Shown one piece after another: positions 31,250-47,000 of a DNA stretch of 64,000 nt. Origin of the DNA: Mimachlamys varia (lineage: Eukaryota; Mollusca; Bivalvia; Pectinida; Pectinidae); the NCBI GenBank assembly GCA_947623455.1, contig OX392527.1:11466001-11530000 (forward strand), in the 5' to 3' direction. The translations under genes and the position numbers were made by a program. Position 1 is the first letter of the stretch. Every line of letters starts with the position of its first letter. The notes beneath the pieces were generated by a model. It was not told where the DNA came from, did not search any database, and worked only from the letters and a program-made list of their open reading frames with translations.

Positions 31250-31830
31250 GAAATAATTTTTCATTTCAACAAATTTTTATTGACATAAGATGTTACAAGT
31301 CAATGTGGATAAAATAACAGGCAAAGCCTATATTAATTCTCTCCACTAGATGGCCAAAGGAAACTTACAAAATTAATTTAGAGTTGCTATGATAATTAGG
31401 GAAAAAATGAAATGAAAAGCTAGTACAACATAGGGGTAAAGGGAGGTAATCCTTTAAAGAGGAAGGGGGAGGTAAGTCATAAAATACACTCTCACACTTC
31501 ATACACACTTGACACACCATGCACATTACATTATATAATTACATTATAATATTAGAAGTTTATCAACAGTAATTGACAGAGTGGCCCAAATATAAATAAT
31601 TAAGACAACACAAACAGTTGTTTATTGGACTACATGTATTTTTATCATATTGAGAACAGTGTCAATTTCATTATGATGACCAGTTGAATTTAATATCATA
31701 TGATGTTTTTATTAACACACATCTTAAACTCAACTTATTTAAATTTCAACGTATTAGCACATTTTCAAAAGCCAAATTTAAAACTGTAGAACACCTTACA
31801 GATTATTATTTTTACTAAAAGTAAATTATG
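31250..31830 (-). mobile_element. Non-LTR copy E, minus-strand 3' fragment
   Basis: Read on the minus strand it ends GTCAATAAAAATTTGTTGAA, ATGAAAA, preceded by AGAGAATTAATATAGGCTTT and GCCTGTTATTTTATCC, and further upstream by TTACCTCCCTTTACC. These match the 3' UTR of copy B in order. The coding part is nearly absent: a short HHNEIDTVLN-like stretch near 31640-31660 may be the last codons. The inner boundary near 31830 is approximate. Confidence 0.7.
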
Positions 31831-32018
31831 CTTACATTTGTGAGGAACACTTATTTCGCCAGCTGTCTGGGAAGTCGGTGTGCACACTGGACATGTCTGT
31901 AACGATATTTACATTTTATTCATGGAGGCAAAGCATCAATCATTTTTCTCTACTCACAAACTTAATGTGTGTGATCCTACCATATCTCAACAACAGTAGC
32001 CTATTTATTTCCCTACTT

Positions 32019-35000
32019 TCTTTAACATGTTGTATGTGTTTTGTCTGTTCTAACGACCATCCTGAGCTATCATATTGGAGAACGTGATAACATACATGTA
32101 TCGAACATTTGTGTATGTGTTTTGTCTGTTCTAACGACTATCTTGAGCTATCAGGTCGGAGAAAGTGTTAACATATTGTATGTGTTTTGTCTGTTCTGAC
32201 GACAGCATGAGCTATCAGTTCGGAGAAAGTGTTTACATATTGTATGTGTTTTGTCTGTTCTGACGCCAGCATGAGCTATCAGATCGGAGAAAGTGTTAAA
32301 ATATTGTACGTGTTTTGTCTGTTCTGACGACAGCCTGAGCCATCAGATCGGAGAAAGTGTTAACATATTGTATGTGTTTTGTCTGTTCTAACGACCATCC
32401 TGAGCTATCAGGTAGGAGAAAGTGTTAACATATTGTATGTGTTTTGTCTGTTCTAACGACCATCCTGAGCTATCAGGTAGGAGAAAGTGTTAACATATTG
32501 TATGTGTTTTGTCTGTTCTGACGACAGCATGAGCCATCAGATCGGAGACAGTGTTAACCTATTGTATGTGTTTTGTCTGTTCTAACGACCATCCTGAGCT
32601 ATCAGGTAGGAGAAAGTGTTAACATATTGTATGTGTTTTGTCTGTTCTGACGACAGCATGAGCCATCAGATCGGAGACAGTGTTAACATATTGCATGTGT
32701 TTTGTCTGTTCTAAAGACCATCTTGAGCTATCAGGTCGGAGAAAGTGTTAACATATTGTATGTGTTTTGTCTGTTCTAACGACCATCCTGAGCTATCAGG
32801 TCGGAGAAAGTGTTAACATATTGTATGTGTTTTGTCTGTTCTGACGACAGCCTGAGCCATCAGATCGGAGAAAGTGTTAACATATTGTATGTGTTTTGTC
32901 TGTTCTGACGACAGCCTGAGCCATCAGGTCGGAGAAAGTGTTAACATATTGTATGTGTTTTGTCTGTTCTAACGACCATCCTGAGCTATCAGGTCGGAGA
33001 AAGTGTTAACATATTGTATGTGTTTTGTCTGTTCTAACGACAGCCTGAGCTATCAGATCGGAGAAAGTGTTAACATATTGTATGTGTTTTGTCTGTTCTG
33101 ACGACAGCCTGAGCCATCAGATCGGAGAAAGTGTTAACATATTGCATGTGTTTTGTCTGTTCTAACGACCATCTTGAGCTATCAGATCGGAGAAAGTGTT
33201 AACATATTGTATGTGTTTTGTCTGTTCTAACGACCACCTTGAGCTATCAGGTCGGAGAAAGTGTTAACATATTGTATGTGTTTTGTCTGTTCTGACGACA
33301 GCATGAGCTATCAAATCGGAGAAAGTGTTAAAATGTTGTACGTGTTTTGTCTGTTCTGACGACAGCCTGAGCCATTAGATCGGAGAAAGTGTTAACATAT
33401 TGTATGTGTTTTGTCTGTTCTGACGACAGCATGAGCCATCAGATCGGAGACAGTGTTAACATATTGCATGTGTTTTGTCTGTTCTAAAGACCATCTTAAG
33501 CTATCAGGTCGGAGAAAGTGTTAACATATTGTATGTGTTTTGTCTGTTCTAACGACCATCCTGAGCTATCAGGTCGGAGAAAGTGTTAACATATTGTATG
33601 TGTTTTGTCTGTTCTGACGACAGCCTGAGCCATCAGATCGGAGAAAGTGTTAACATATTGTATGTGTTTTGTCTGTTCTGACGACAGCCTGAGCCATCAG
33701 GTCGGAGAAAGTGTTAACATATTGTATGTGTTTTGTCTGTTCTAACGACCATCCTGAGCTATCAGGTCGGAGAAAGTGTTAACATATTGTATGTGTTTTG
33801 TCTGTTCTAACGACAGCCTGAGCTATCAGATCGGAGAAAGTGTTAACATATTGTATGTGTTTTGTCTGTTCTGACGACAGCCTGAGCCATCAGATCGGAG
33901 AAAGTGTTAACATATTGCATGTGTTTTGTCTGTTCTAACGACCATCTTGAGCTATCAGATCGGAGAAAGTGTTAACATATTGTATGTGTTTTGTCTGTTC
34001 TAACGACCACCTTGAGCTATCAGGTCGGAGAAAGTGTTAACATATTGTATGTGTTTTGTCTGTTCTGACGACAGCATGAGCTATCAAATCGGAGAAAGTG
34101 TTAAAATGTTGTACGTGTCTGTTCTGACGACAGCCTGAGCCATCAGATCGGAGAAAGTGTTAACATATTGTATGTGTTTTGTCTGTTCTAACGACCATCC
34201 TGAGCTATCAGGTCGGAGAAAGTGTTTACATATTGTATGTGTTTTGTCTGTTCTGACGACCATCCAGAGCTATCAGATCGGAGAAAGTGTTAACATATTG
34301 TATGTGTTTTGTCTGTTCTAAAGACCATCATGATTATCAGATCGGAGAAAGTGTTAACATATTGTGTGTGTTTTGTCTGTTCTAAAGACCATCCTGAGCT
34401 ATCAGGTTGGAGAAAGTGTTTACATATTGTATGTGTTTTGTCTGTTCTGACGACCATCCAGAGCTATCAGGTCGGAGAAAGTGTTAAAATATTGTATGTG
34501 TTTTGTCTGTTCTAAAGACCATCTTGAGCTATCAGGTCGGAGAAAGTGTTTACATATTGTATGTGTTTTGTCTGTTCTGACGACAGCCTGAGCCATCAGA
34601 TCGGAGAAAGTGTTAACATATTGTATGTGTTTTGTCTGTTCTAAAGACCATCCTGAGGTATCAGGTCGGAGAAAGTGTTTACATATTGTATGTGTTTTGT
34701 CTGTTCTGACGACCATCTTGAGCTATCAGGTCGGAGAAAGTGTTAACATATTGTATGTGTTTTGTCTGTTCTGACGACAGCCTGAGCCATCAGATCGGAG
34801 AAAGTGTTAACATATTGTATGTGTTTTGTCTGTTCTGACGACAGCCTGAGCCATCAGGTCGGAGAAAGTGTTAACATATTGTATGTGTTTTGTCTGTTCT
34901 AACGACCATCCTGAGCTATCAGGTCGGAGAAAGTGTTAACATATTGTATGTGTTTTGTCTGTTCTAACGACAGCCTGAGCTATCAGATCGGAGAAAGTGT

Positions 35001-38000
35001 TAACATATTGTATGTGTTTTGTCTGTTCTGACGACAGCCTGAGCCATCAGATCGGAGAAAGTGTTAACATATTGCATGTGTTTTGTCTGTTCTAACGACC
35101 ATCTTGAGCTATCAGATCGGAGAAAGTGTTAACATATTGTATGTGTTTTGTCTGTTCTAACGACCACCTTGAGCTATCAGGTCGGAGAAAGTGTTAACAT
35201 ATTGTATGTGTTTTGTCTGTTCTGACGACAGCATGAGCTATCAAATCGGAGAAAGTGTTAAAATGTTGTACGTGTCTGTTCTGACGACAGCCTGAGCCAT
35301 CAGATCGGAGAAAGTGTTAACATATTGTATGTGTTTTGTCTGTTCTAACGACCATCCTGAGCTATCAGGTCGGAGAAAGTGTTTACATATTGTATGTGTT
35401 TTGTCTGTTCTGACGACCATCCAGAGCTATCAGATCGGAGAAAGTGTTAACATATTGTATGTGTTTTGTCTGTTCTAAAGACCATCATGATTATCAGATC
35501 GGAGAAAGTGTTAACATATTGTGTGTGTTTTGTCTGTTCTAAAGACCATCCTGAGCTATCAGGTTGGAGAAAGTGTTTACATATTGTATGTGTTTTGTCT
35601 GTTCTGACGACCATCCAGAGCTATCAGGTCGGAGAAAGTGTTTACATATTGTATGTGTTTTGTCTGTTCTAAAGACCATCTTGAGCTATCAGGTCGGAGA
35701 AAGTGTTTACATATTGTATGTGTTTTGTCTGTTCTGACGACAGCCTGAGCCATCAGATCGGAGAAAGTGTTAACATATTGTATGTGTTTTGTCTGTTCTA
35801 AAGACCATCCTGAGGTATCAGGTCGGAGAAAGTGTTTACATATTGTATGTGTTTTGTCTGTTCTGACGACCATCTTGAGCTATCAGGTCGGAGAAAGTGT
35901 TAACATATTGTATGTGTTTTGTCTGTTCTAACGACCATCTTGAGCTATCAGGTCGGAGAAAAGTGTTTACATATTGTATGTGTTTTGTCTGTTCTGACGA
36001 CAGCCTGAGCCATCAGATCGGAGAAAGTGTTAACATATTGTATGTGTTTTGTCTGTTCTAACGACAGCCTGAGCCATCAGATCGGAGAAAGTGTTAACAT
36101 ATTGTATGTGTTTTGTCTGTTCTGACGACAGCATGAGCTATCAGTTCGGAGAAAGTGTTTACATATTGTATGTGTTTTGTCTGTTCTGACGCCAGCATGA
36201 GCTATCAGATCGGAGAAAGTGTTAAAATATTGTACGTGTTTTGTCTGTTCTGACGACAGCCTGAGCCATCAGATCGGAGAAAGTGTTAACATATTGTATG
36301 TGTTTTGTCTGTTCTAACGACCATCCTGAGCTATCAGGTAGGAGAAAGTGTTAACATATTGTATGTGTTTTGTCTGTTCTAACGACCATCCTGAGCTATC
36401 AGGTAGGAGAAAGTGTTAACATATTGTATGTGTTTTGTCTGTTCTGACGACAGCATGAGCCATCAGATCGGAGACAGTGTTAACCTATTGTATGTGTTTT
36501 GTCTGTTCTAACGACCATCCTGAGCTATCAGGTAGGAGAAAGTGTTAACATATTGTATGTGTTTTGTCTGTTCTGACGACAGCATGAGCCATCAGATCGG
36601 AGACAGTGTTAACATATTGCATGTGTTTTGTCTGTTCTAAAGACCATCTTGAGCTATCAGGTCGGAGAAAGTGTTAACATATTGTATGTGTTTTGTCTGT
36701 TCTAACGACCATCCTGAGCTATCAGGTCGGAGAAAGTGTTAACATATTGTATGTGTTTTGTCTGTTCTGACGACAGCCTGAGCCATCAGATCGGAGAAAG
36801 TGTTAACATATTGTATGTGTTTTGTCTGTTCTGACGACAGCCTGAGCCATCAGGTCGGAGAAAGTGTTAACATATTGTATGTGTTTTGTCTGTTCTAACG
36901 ACCATCCTGAGCTATCAGGTCGGAGAAAGTGTTAACATATTGTATGTGTTTTGTCTGTTCTAACGACAGCCTGAGCTATCAGATCGGAGAAAGTGTTAAC
37001 ATATTGTATGTGTTTTGTCTGTTCTAACGACCATCTTGAGCTATCAGGTCGGAGAAAGTGTTTACATATTGTATGTGTTTTGTCTGTTCTGACGACAGCC
37101 TGAGCCATCAGATCGGAGAAAGTGTTAACATATTGTATGTGTTTTGTCTGTTCTAACGACCATCCTGAGCTATCAGGTCGGAGAATTGTATGTGTTTTGT
37201 CTGTTCTAACGACCATCTTGAGCTATCAGATCGGAGAAAGTGTTAACATATTGTATGTGTTTTGTCTGTTCTAACGACCACCTTGAGCTATCAGGTCGGA
37301 GAAAGTGTTAACATATTGTATGTGTTTTGTCTGTTCTGACGACAGCATGAGCTATCAAATCGGAGAAAGTGTTAAAATGTTGTACGTGTTTTGTCTGTTC
37401 TGACGACAGCCTGAGCCATCAGATCGGAGAAAGTGTTAACATATTGTATGTGTTTTGTCTGTTCTAACGACCATCCTGAGCTATCAGGTCGGAGAAAGTG
37501 TTAACATATTGTATGTGTTTTGTCTGTTCTAACGACCACCTTGAGCTATCAGGTCGGAGAAAGTGTTAACATATTGTATGTGTTTTGTCTGTTCTGACGA
37601 CAGCATGAGCTATCAAATCGGAGAAAGTGTTAAAATGTTGTACGTGTCTGTTCTGACGACAGCCTGAGCCATCAGATCGGAGAAAGTGTTAACATATTGT
37701 ATGTGTTTTGTCTGTTCTAACGACCATCCTGAGCTATCAGGTCGGAGAAAGTGTTTACATATTGTATGTGTTTTGTCTGTTCTGACGACCATCCAGAGCT
37801 ATCAGATCGGAGAAAGTGTTAACATATTGTATGTGTTTTGTCTGTTCTAAAGACCATCATGATTATCAGATCGGAGAAAGTGTTAACATATTGTGTGTGT
37901 TTTGTCTGTTCTAAAGACCATCCTGAGCTATCAGGTTGGAGAAAGTGTTTACATATTGTATGTGTTTTGTCTGTTCTGACGACCATCCAGAGCTATCAGG

Positions 38001-41000
38001 TCGGAGAAAGTGTTTACATATTGTATGTGTTTTGTCTGTTCTAAAGACCATCTTGAGCTATCAGGTCGGAGAAAGTGTTTACATATTGTATGTGTTTTGT
38101 CTGTTCTGACGACAGCCTGAGCCATCAGATCGGAGAAAGTGTTAACATATTGTATGTGTTTTGTCTGTTCTAAAGACCATCCTGAGGTATCAGGTCGGAG
38201 AAAGTGTTTACATATTGTATGTGTTTTGTCTGTTCTGACGACCATCTTGAGCTATCAGGTCGGAGAAAGTGTTAACATATTGTATGTGTTTTGTCTGTTC
38301 TAACGACCATCTTGAGCTATCAGGTCGGAGAAAAGTGTTTACATATTGTATGTGTTTTGTCTGTTCTGACGACAGCCTGAGCCATCAGATCGGAGAAAGT
38401 GTTAACATATTGTATGTGTTTTGTCTGTTCTAACGACAGCCTGAGCTATCAGATCGGAGAAAGTGTTAACATATTGTATGTGTTTTGTCTGTTCTGACGA
38501 CCATCCTGAGCTATCAGATTGGAGAAAGTGTTAACATATTGTATGTGTTTTGTCTGTTCTGACGACCATCTTGAGCTATCAGGTCGGAGAAAAGTGTTTA
38601 CATATTGTATGTGTTTTGTCTGTTCTGACGACAGCCTGAGCCATCAGATCGGAGAAAGTGTTAACATATTGTATGTGTTTTGTCTGTTCTGACGACAGCC
38701 TGAGCCATCAGGTCGGAGAAAGTGTTAACATATTGTATGTGTTTTGTCTGTTCTAACGACCATCCTGAGCTATCAGGTCGGAGAAAGTGTTAACATATTG
38801 TATGTGTTTTGTCTGTTCTGACGACAGCCTGAGCCATCAGATTGGAGAAAGTGTTAACATATTGCATGTGTTTTGTCTGTTCTAACGACCATCTTGAGCT
38901 ATCAGATCGGAGAAAGTGTTAACATATTGTATGTGTTTTGTCTGTTCTAACGACCATCCTGAGCTATCAGGTCGGAGAAAGTGTTAACATATTGTATGTG
39001 TTTTGTCTGTTCTAACGACCACCTTGAGCTATCAGGTCGGAGAAAGTGTTAACATATTGTATGTGTTTTGTCTGTTCTGACGACAGCATGAGCTATCAAA
39101 TCGGAGAAAGTGTTAAAATATTGTATGTGTTTTGTCTGTTCTGACGACAGCCTGAGCCATCAGATCGGAGAAAGTGTTAACATATTGTATGTGTTTTGTC
39201 TGTTCTAACGACCATCCTGAGCTATCAGGTCGGAGAAAGTGTTTACATATTGTATGTGTTTTGTCTGTTCTGACGACCATCCAGAGCTATCAGATCGGAG
39301 AAAGTGTTAACATATTGTATGTGTTTTGTCTGTTCTAAAGACCATCATGATTATCAGATCGGAGAAAGTGTTAACATATTGTGTGTGTTTTGTCTGTTCT
39401 AAAGACCATCCTGAGCTATCAGGTTGGAGAAAGTGTTTACATATTGTATGTGTTTTTTCTGTTCTGACGACCATCCAGAGCTATCAGGTCGGAGAAAGTG
39501 TTTACATATTGTATGTGTTTTGTCTGTTCTAAAGACCATCTTGAGCTATCAGGTCGGAGAAAGTGTTAACATATTGTATGTGTTTTGTCTGTTCTAACGA
39601 CCATCTTGAGCTATCAGGTCGGAGAAAGTGTTAACATATTGTATGTGTTTTGTCTGTTCTAACGACCATCTTAAGCTATCAGGTCGGAGAAAGTGTTTAC
39701 ATATTGTATGTGTTTTGTCTGTTCTGACGACAGCCTGGGCCATCAGATCGGAGACAGTGTTTACATATTGTATGTGTTTTGTCTGTTCTAACGACCATCT
39801 TGAGCTATCAGGTCGGAGAAAGTGTTAACATATTGTATGTGTTTTGTCTGTTCTAATGACCATCCTGAGCTATCAGGTCGGAGAAAGTGTTTACATATTG
39901 TATGTGTTTTGTCTGTTCTGACGACCATCTTGAGCTATCAGGTCGGAGAAAGTGTTTACATATTGTATGTGTTTTGTCTGTTCTAACGACCATCTTGAGC
40001 TATCAGGTCGGAGAAAGTGTTTACATATTGTATGTGTTTTGTCTGTTCTGACGACAGCATGAGCCATCAGATCGGAGAAAGTGTTAACATATTGTATGTG
40101 TTTTGTCTGTTCTAACGACAGCCTGAGCTATCAGATCGGAGAAAGTGTTAACATATTGTATGTGTTTTGTCTCTTCTGACGACCATCCTGAGCTATCAGA
40201 TCGGAGAAAGTGTTAACATATTGTATGTGTTTTGTCTGTTCTGACGACCATCCTGAGCTATCAGATCGGAGAAAGTGTTAACATATTGTATGTGTTTTGT
40301 CTCTTCTGACGACCATCCTGAGCTATCAGATCGGAGAAAGTGTTTACATATTGTTTGTGTTTTGTCTGTTCTAACGACCATCCTGAGCTATCAGATCGGA
40401 GAAAGTGTTAACATATTGTATGTGTTTTGTCTGTTCTAACGACCATCCTGAGCTATCAGGTCGGAGAAAGTGTTTACATATTGTATGTGTTTTGTCTGTT
40501 CTGACGACAGCCTGAGCTATCAGATCGGAGAAAGTGTTTACATATTGTATGTGTTTTGTCTGTTCTGACGACAGCCTGAGCTATCAGGTCGGAGAAAGTG
40601 TTTACATATTGTATGTGTTTTGTCTGTTCTGACGACAGCCTGAGCTATCAGGTCGGAGAAAGTGTTTACATATTGTGTTTGTTTTGTCTGTTCTGACGAC
40701 CATCTTGAGCTATCAGTTCGGAGAAAGTGTTTACATATTGTATGTGTTTTGTCTGTTCTAACGACAGCCTGAGCCATCAGGTCGGAGAAAGTGTTAACAT
40801 ATTGTATGTGTTTTGTCTGTTCTAACGACCATCCTAAGCTATCAGGTCGGAGAAAGTGTTAACATATTGTATGTGTTTTGTCTGTTCTGACGACAGCTTG
40901 AGCCATCAGATCGGAGAAAGTGTTAACATATTGTATGTGTTTTGTCTGTTCTGACGACAGCCTGAGCCATCAGGTCGGAGAAAGTGTTAACATATTGTAT

Positions 41001-44000
41001 GTGTTTTGTCTGTTCTAACGACCATCTTGAGCTATCAGGTCGGAGAAAGTGTTAACATATTGTATGTGTTTTGTCTGTTCTAACGACAGCCTGAGCTATC
41101 AGATCGGAGAAAGTGTTAACATATTGTATGTGTTTTGTCTGTTCTGACGACAGCCTGAGCCATCAGATCGGAGAAAGTGTTAACATATTGCATGTGTTTT
41201 GTCTGTTCTAACGACCATCTTGAGCTATCAGATCGGAGAAAGTGTTTACATATTGTATGTGTTTTGTCTGTTCTAACGACCATCCTGAGCTATCAGGTCG
41301 GAGAAAGTGTTAACATATTGTATGTGTTTTGTCTGTTCTAACGACCACCTTGAGCTATCAGGTCGGAGAAAGTGTTAACATATTGTATGTGTTTTGTCTG
41401 TTCTGACGACAGCATGAGCTATCAAATCGGAGAAAGTGTTAAAATATTGTACGTGTTTTGTCTGTTCTGACGACAGCCTGAGCCATCAGATCGGAGAAAG
41501 TGTTAACATATTGTATGTGTTTTGTCTGTTCTAACGACCATCTTGAGCTATCAGGTCGGAGAAAGTGTTTACATATTGTATGTGTTTTGTCTGTTCTGAC
41601 GACCATCCAGAGCTATCAGATCGGAGAAAGTGTTAACATATTGTATGTGTTTTGTCTGTTCTAAAGACCATCATGATTATCAGATCGGAGAAAGTGTTAA
41701 CATATTGTGTGTGTTTTGTCTGTTCTAAAGACCATCCTGAGCTATCAGATCGGAGAAAGTGTTAACATATTGTATGTGTTTTGACTGTTCTGACAACCAT
41801 CTTGAGCTATCAGGTCGGAGAAAGTGTTTACATATTGTATGTGTTTTGTCTGTTCTGACGACAGCCTGAGCTATCAGATCGGAGAAAGTGTTTACATATT
41901 GTTTGTGTTTTGTCTGTTCTAACGACCATCCTGAGCTATCAGGTCGGAGAAAGTGTTAACATATTGTATGTGTTTTGTCTGTTCTGACGACAGCCTGAGC
42001 CATCAGATTGGAGAAAGTGTTAACATATTGCATGTGTTTTGTCTGTTCTAACGACCATCTTGAGCTATCAGATCGGAGAAAGTGTTAACATATTGTATGT
42101 GTTTTGTCTGTTCTAACGACCATCCTGAGCTATCAGGTCGGAGAAAGTGTTAACATATTGTATGTGTTTTGTCTGTTCTAACGACCACCTTGAGCTATCA
42201 GGTCGGAGAAAGTGTTAACATATTGTATGTGTTTTGTCTGTTCTGACGACAGCCTGAGCTATCAGGTCGGAGAAAGTGTTTACATATTGTATGTGTTTTG
42301 TCTGTTCTGACGACAGCCTGAGCCATCAGATCGGAGAAAGTGTTAACATATTGTATGTGTTTTGTCTGTTCTGACGACAGCCTGAGCCATCAGGTCGGAG
42401 AAAGTGTTAACATATTGTATGTGTTTTGTCTGTTCTAACGACCATCCTGAGCTATCAGGTCGGAGAAAGTGTTAACATATTGTATGTGTTTTGTCTGTTC
42501 TGACGACAGCCTGAGCCATCAGATTGGAGAAAGTGTTAACATATTGCATGTGTTTTGTCTGTTCTAACGACCATCTTGAGCTATCAGATCGGAGAAAGTG
42601 TTAACATATTGTATGTGTATTGTCTGTTCTAACGACCATCCTGAGCTATCAGGTCGGAGAAAGTGTTAACATATTGTATGTGTTTTGTCTGTTCTAACGA
42701 CCACCTTGAGCTATCAGGTCGGAGAAAGTGTTAACATATTGTATGTGTTTTGTCTGTTCTGACGACAGCATGAGCTATCAAATCGGAGAAAGTGTTAAAA
42801 TATTGTATGTGTTTTGTCTGTTCTGACGACAGCCTGAGCCATCAGATCGGAGAAAGTGTTAACATATTGTATGTGTTTTGTCTGTTCTAACGACCATCCT
42901 GAGCTATCAGGTCGGAGAATTGTATGTGTTTTGTCTGTTCTGACGACCATCCAGAGCTATCAGATCGGAGAAAGTGTTAACATATTGTATGTGTTTTGTC
43001 TGTTCTAAAGACCATCATGATTATCAGATCGGAGAAAGTGTTAACATATTGTGTGTGTTTTGTCTGTTCTAAAGACCATCCTGAGCTATCAGGTTGGAGA
43101 AAGTGTTTACATATTGTATGTGTTTTTTCTGTTCTGACGACCATCCAGAGCTATCAGGTCGGAGAAAGTGTTTACATATTGTATGTGTTATGTCTGTTCT
43201 TAAGACCATCTTGAGCTATCAGGTCGGAGAAAGTGTTAACATATTGTATGTGTTTTGTCTGTTCTAACGACCATCTTGAGCTATCAGGTCGGAGAAAGTG
43301 TTAACATATTGTATGTGTTTTGTCTGTTCTAACGACCATCTTAAGCTATCAGGTCGGAGAAAGTGTTTACATATTGTATGTGTTTTGTCTGTTCTGACGA
43401 CAGCCTGGGCCATCAGATCGGAGACAGTGTTTACATATTGTATGTGTTTTGTCTGTTCTAACGACCATCTTGAGCTATCAGGTCGGAGAAAGTGTTAACA
43501 TATTGTATGTGTTTTGTCTGTTCTAATGACCATCCTGAGCTATCAGGTCGGAGAAAGTGTTTACATATTGTATGTGTTTTGTCTGTTCTAACGACCATCT
43601 TGAGCTATCAGATCGGAGAAAGTGTTTACATATTGTATGTGTTTTGTCTGTTCTAACGACCATCTTGAGCTATCAGGTCGGAGAAAGTGTTTACATATTG
43701 TATGTGTTTTGTCTGTTCTGAAGACAGCCTGAGCCATCAGATCGGAGAAAGTGTTAACATATTGTATGTGTTTTGTCTGTTCTAACGACAGCCTGAGCTA
43801 TCAGATCGGAGAAAGTGTTAACATATTGTATGTGTTTTGTCTCTTCTGACGACCATCTTGAGCTATCAGGTCGGAGAAAGTGTTTACATATTGTATGTGT
43901 TTTGTCTGTTCTGACGACAGCCTGAGCCATCAGATCGGAGAAAGTGTTAACATATTGTATGTGTTTTGTCTGTTCTAACGACAGCCTGAGCTATCAGATC

Positions 44001-47000
44001 GGAGAAAGTGTTTACATATTGTATGTGTTTTGTCTCTTCTGACGACCATCCTGAGCTATCAGATCGGAGAAAGTGTTAACATATTGTATGTGTTTTGTCT
44101 GTTCTGACGACCATCCTGAGCTATCAGATCGGAGAAAGTGTTAACATATTGTATGTGTTTTGTCTCTTCTGACGACCATCCTGAGCTATCAGATCGGAGA
44201 AAGTGTTTACATATTGTTTGTGTTTTGTCTGTTCTAACGACCATCCTGAGCTATCAGATCGGAGAAAGTGTTAACATATTGTATGTGTTTTGTCTGTTCT
44301 AACGACCATCCTGAGCTATCAGGTCGGAGAAAGTGTTTACATATTGTATGTGTTTTGTCTGTTCTGACGACAGCCTGAGCTATCAGATCGGAGAAAGTGT
44401 TTACATATTGTATGTGTTTTGTCTGTTCTGACGACAGCCTGAGCTATCAGGTCGGAGAAAGTGTTTACATATTGTGTGTGTTTTGTCTGTTCTGACGACA
44501 GCCTGAGCTATCAGGTCGGAGAAAGTGTTTACATATTGTGTTTGTTTTGTCTGTTCTGACGACCATCTTGAGCTATCAGTTCGGAGAAAGTGTTTACATA
44601 TTGTATGTGTTTTGTCTGTTCTAACGACAGCCTGAGCCATCAGGTCGGAGAAAGTGTTTACATATTGTATGTGTTTTGTCTGTTCTGACGACAGCCTGAG
44701 CCATCAGATCGGAGAAAGTGTTAACATATTGTATGTGTTTTGTCTGTTTTAACGACAGCCTGAGCCATCAGGTCGGAGAAAGTGTTTACATATTGTATCT
44801 GTTTTGTCTGTTCTGACGACAGCCTGAGCCATCAGATCGGAGAAAGTGTTAACATATTGTATGTGTTTTGTCTGTTCTAACGACAGACTGAGCTATCAGA
44901 TCGGAGAAAGTGTTTACATATTGTATGTGTTTTGTCTGTTCTAACGACCATCTTGAGCTATCAGGTCGGAGAAAGTGTTTACATATTGTATGTGTTTTGT
45001 CTGTTCTGACGACAGCCTGAGCCATCAGATCGGAGAAAGTGTTAACATATTGTATGTGTTTTGTCTGTTCTAAAGACCATCTCGAGCTATCAGGTCGGAG
45101 AAAGTGTTTACATATTGTATGTGTTTTGTCTGTTCTGACGACAGCCTGAGCTATCAGGTCGGAGAAAGTGTTTACATATTGTATGTGTTTTGTCTGTTCT
45201 GACGACCATCTTGAGCTATCAGGTCGGAGAAAGTGTTTACATATTGTATGTGTTTTGTCTGTTCTAACGACCATCTTGAGCTATCAGGTCGGAGAAAATG
45301 TTTACATATTGTATGTGTTTTGTCTGTTCTGACGACAGCCTGAGCCATCAGATCGGAGAAAGTGTTAACTTATTGTATGTGTTTTGTCTGTTCTAACGAC
45401 AGCCTGAGCTATCAGATCGGAGAAAGTGTTAACATATTGTATGTGTTTTGTCTCTTCTGACGACCATCCTGAGCTATCAGATCGGAGAAAGTGTTAACAT
45501 ATTGTATTTGTTTTGTCTGTTCTGACGACCATCCTGAGCTATCAGATGGGAGAAAGTGTTAACATATTGTATGTGTTTTGTCTCTTCTGACGACCATCCT
45601 GAGCTATCAGATCGGAGAAAGTGTTTACATATTGTATGTGTTTTGTCTGTTCTAACGACCATCCTGAGCTATCAGATCGGAGAAAGTGTTAACATATTGT
45701 ATGTGTTTTGTCTGTTCTAACGACCATCCTGAGCTATCAGGTCGGAGAAAGTGTTTACATATTGTATGTGTTTTGTCTCTTTTGACGACAGCCTGAGCTA
45801 TCAGATCGGAGAAAGTGTTTACATATTGTATGTGTTTTGTCTGTTCTGACGACAGCCTGAGCTATCAGGTCGGAGAAAGTGTTTACATATTGTGTGTGTT
45901 TTGTCTGTTCTGACGACAGCCTGAGCTATCAGGTCGGAGAAAGTGTTTACATATTGTGTTTGTTTTGTCTGTTCTGACGACCATCTTGAGCTATCAGTTC
46001 GGAGAAAGTGTTTACATATTGTATGTGTTTTGTCTGTTCTAACGACAGCCTGAGCCATCAGGTCGGAGAAAGTGTTTACATATTGTATCTGTTTTGTATG
46101 TTCTGACGACAGCCAGAGAAATCAGATCGGAGAAAGTGTTAACATATTGTATGTGTTTTGTCTGTTCTAACGACCATCTTGAGCTATCAGGTCGGAGAAA
46201 GTGTTTACATATTGTATGTGTTTTGTCTGTTCTAACGACCATCTTGAGCTATCAGGTCGGAGAAAGTGTTTACATATTGTATGTGTTTTGTCTGTTCTGA
46301 CGACAGCCTGAGCCATCAGATCGGAGAAAGTGTTAACATATTGTATGTGTTTTGTCTGTTCTAAAGACCATCTCGAGCTATCAGGTCGGAGAAAGTGTTT
46401 ACATATTGTATGTGTTTTGTCTGTTCTGACGACAGCCTGAGCTATCAGGTCGGAGAAAGTGTTTACATATTGTATGTGTTTTGTCTGTTCTGACAACCAT
46501 CTTGAGCTATCAGATCGGAGAAAGTGTTTACATATTGTATGTGTTTTGTCTGTTCTAACGACCATCTTGAGCTATCAGGTCGGAGAAAGTGTTTACATAT
46601 TGTATGTGTTTTGTCTGTTCTGACGACAGCATGAGCCATCAGATCGGAGAAAGTGTTAACTTATTGTATGTGTTTTGTCTGTTCTAACGACAGCCTGAGC
46701 TATCAGATCGGAGAAAGTGTTAACATATTGTATGTGTTTTGTCTCTTCTGACGACCATCCTGAGCTATCAGATCGGAGAAAGTGTTAACATATTGTATTT
46801 GTTTTGTCTGTTTTGACGACCATCCTGAGCTATCAGATCGGAGAAAGTGTTAACATATTGTATGTGTTTTGTCTCTTCTGAAGACCATCCTGAGCTATCA
46901 GATCGGAGAAAGTGTTTACATATTGTATGTGTTTTGTCTGTTCTAACGACCATCCTGAGCTATCAGATCGGAGAAAGTGTTAACATATTGTATGTGTTTT

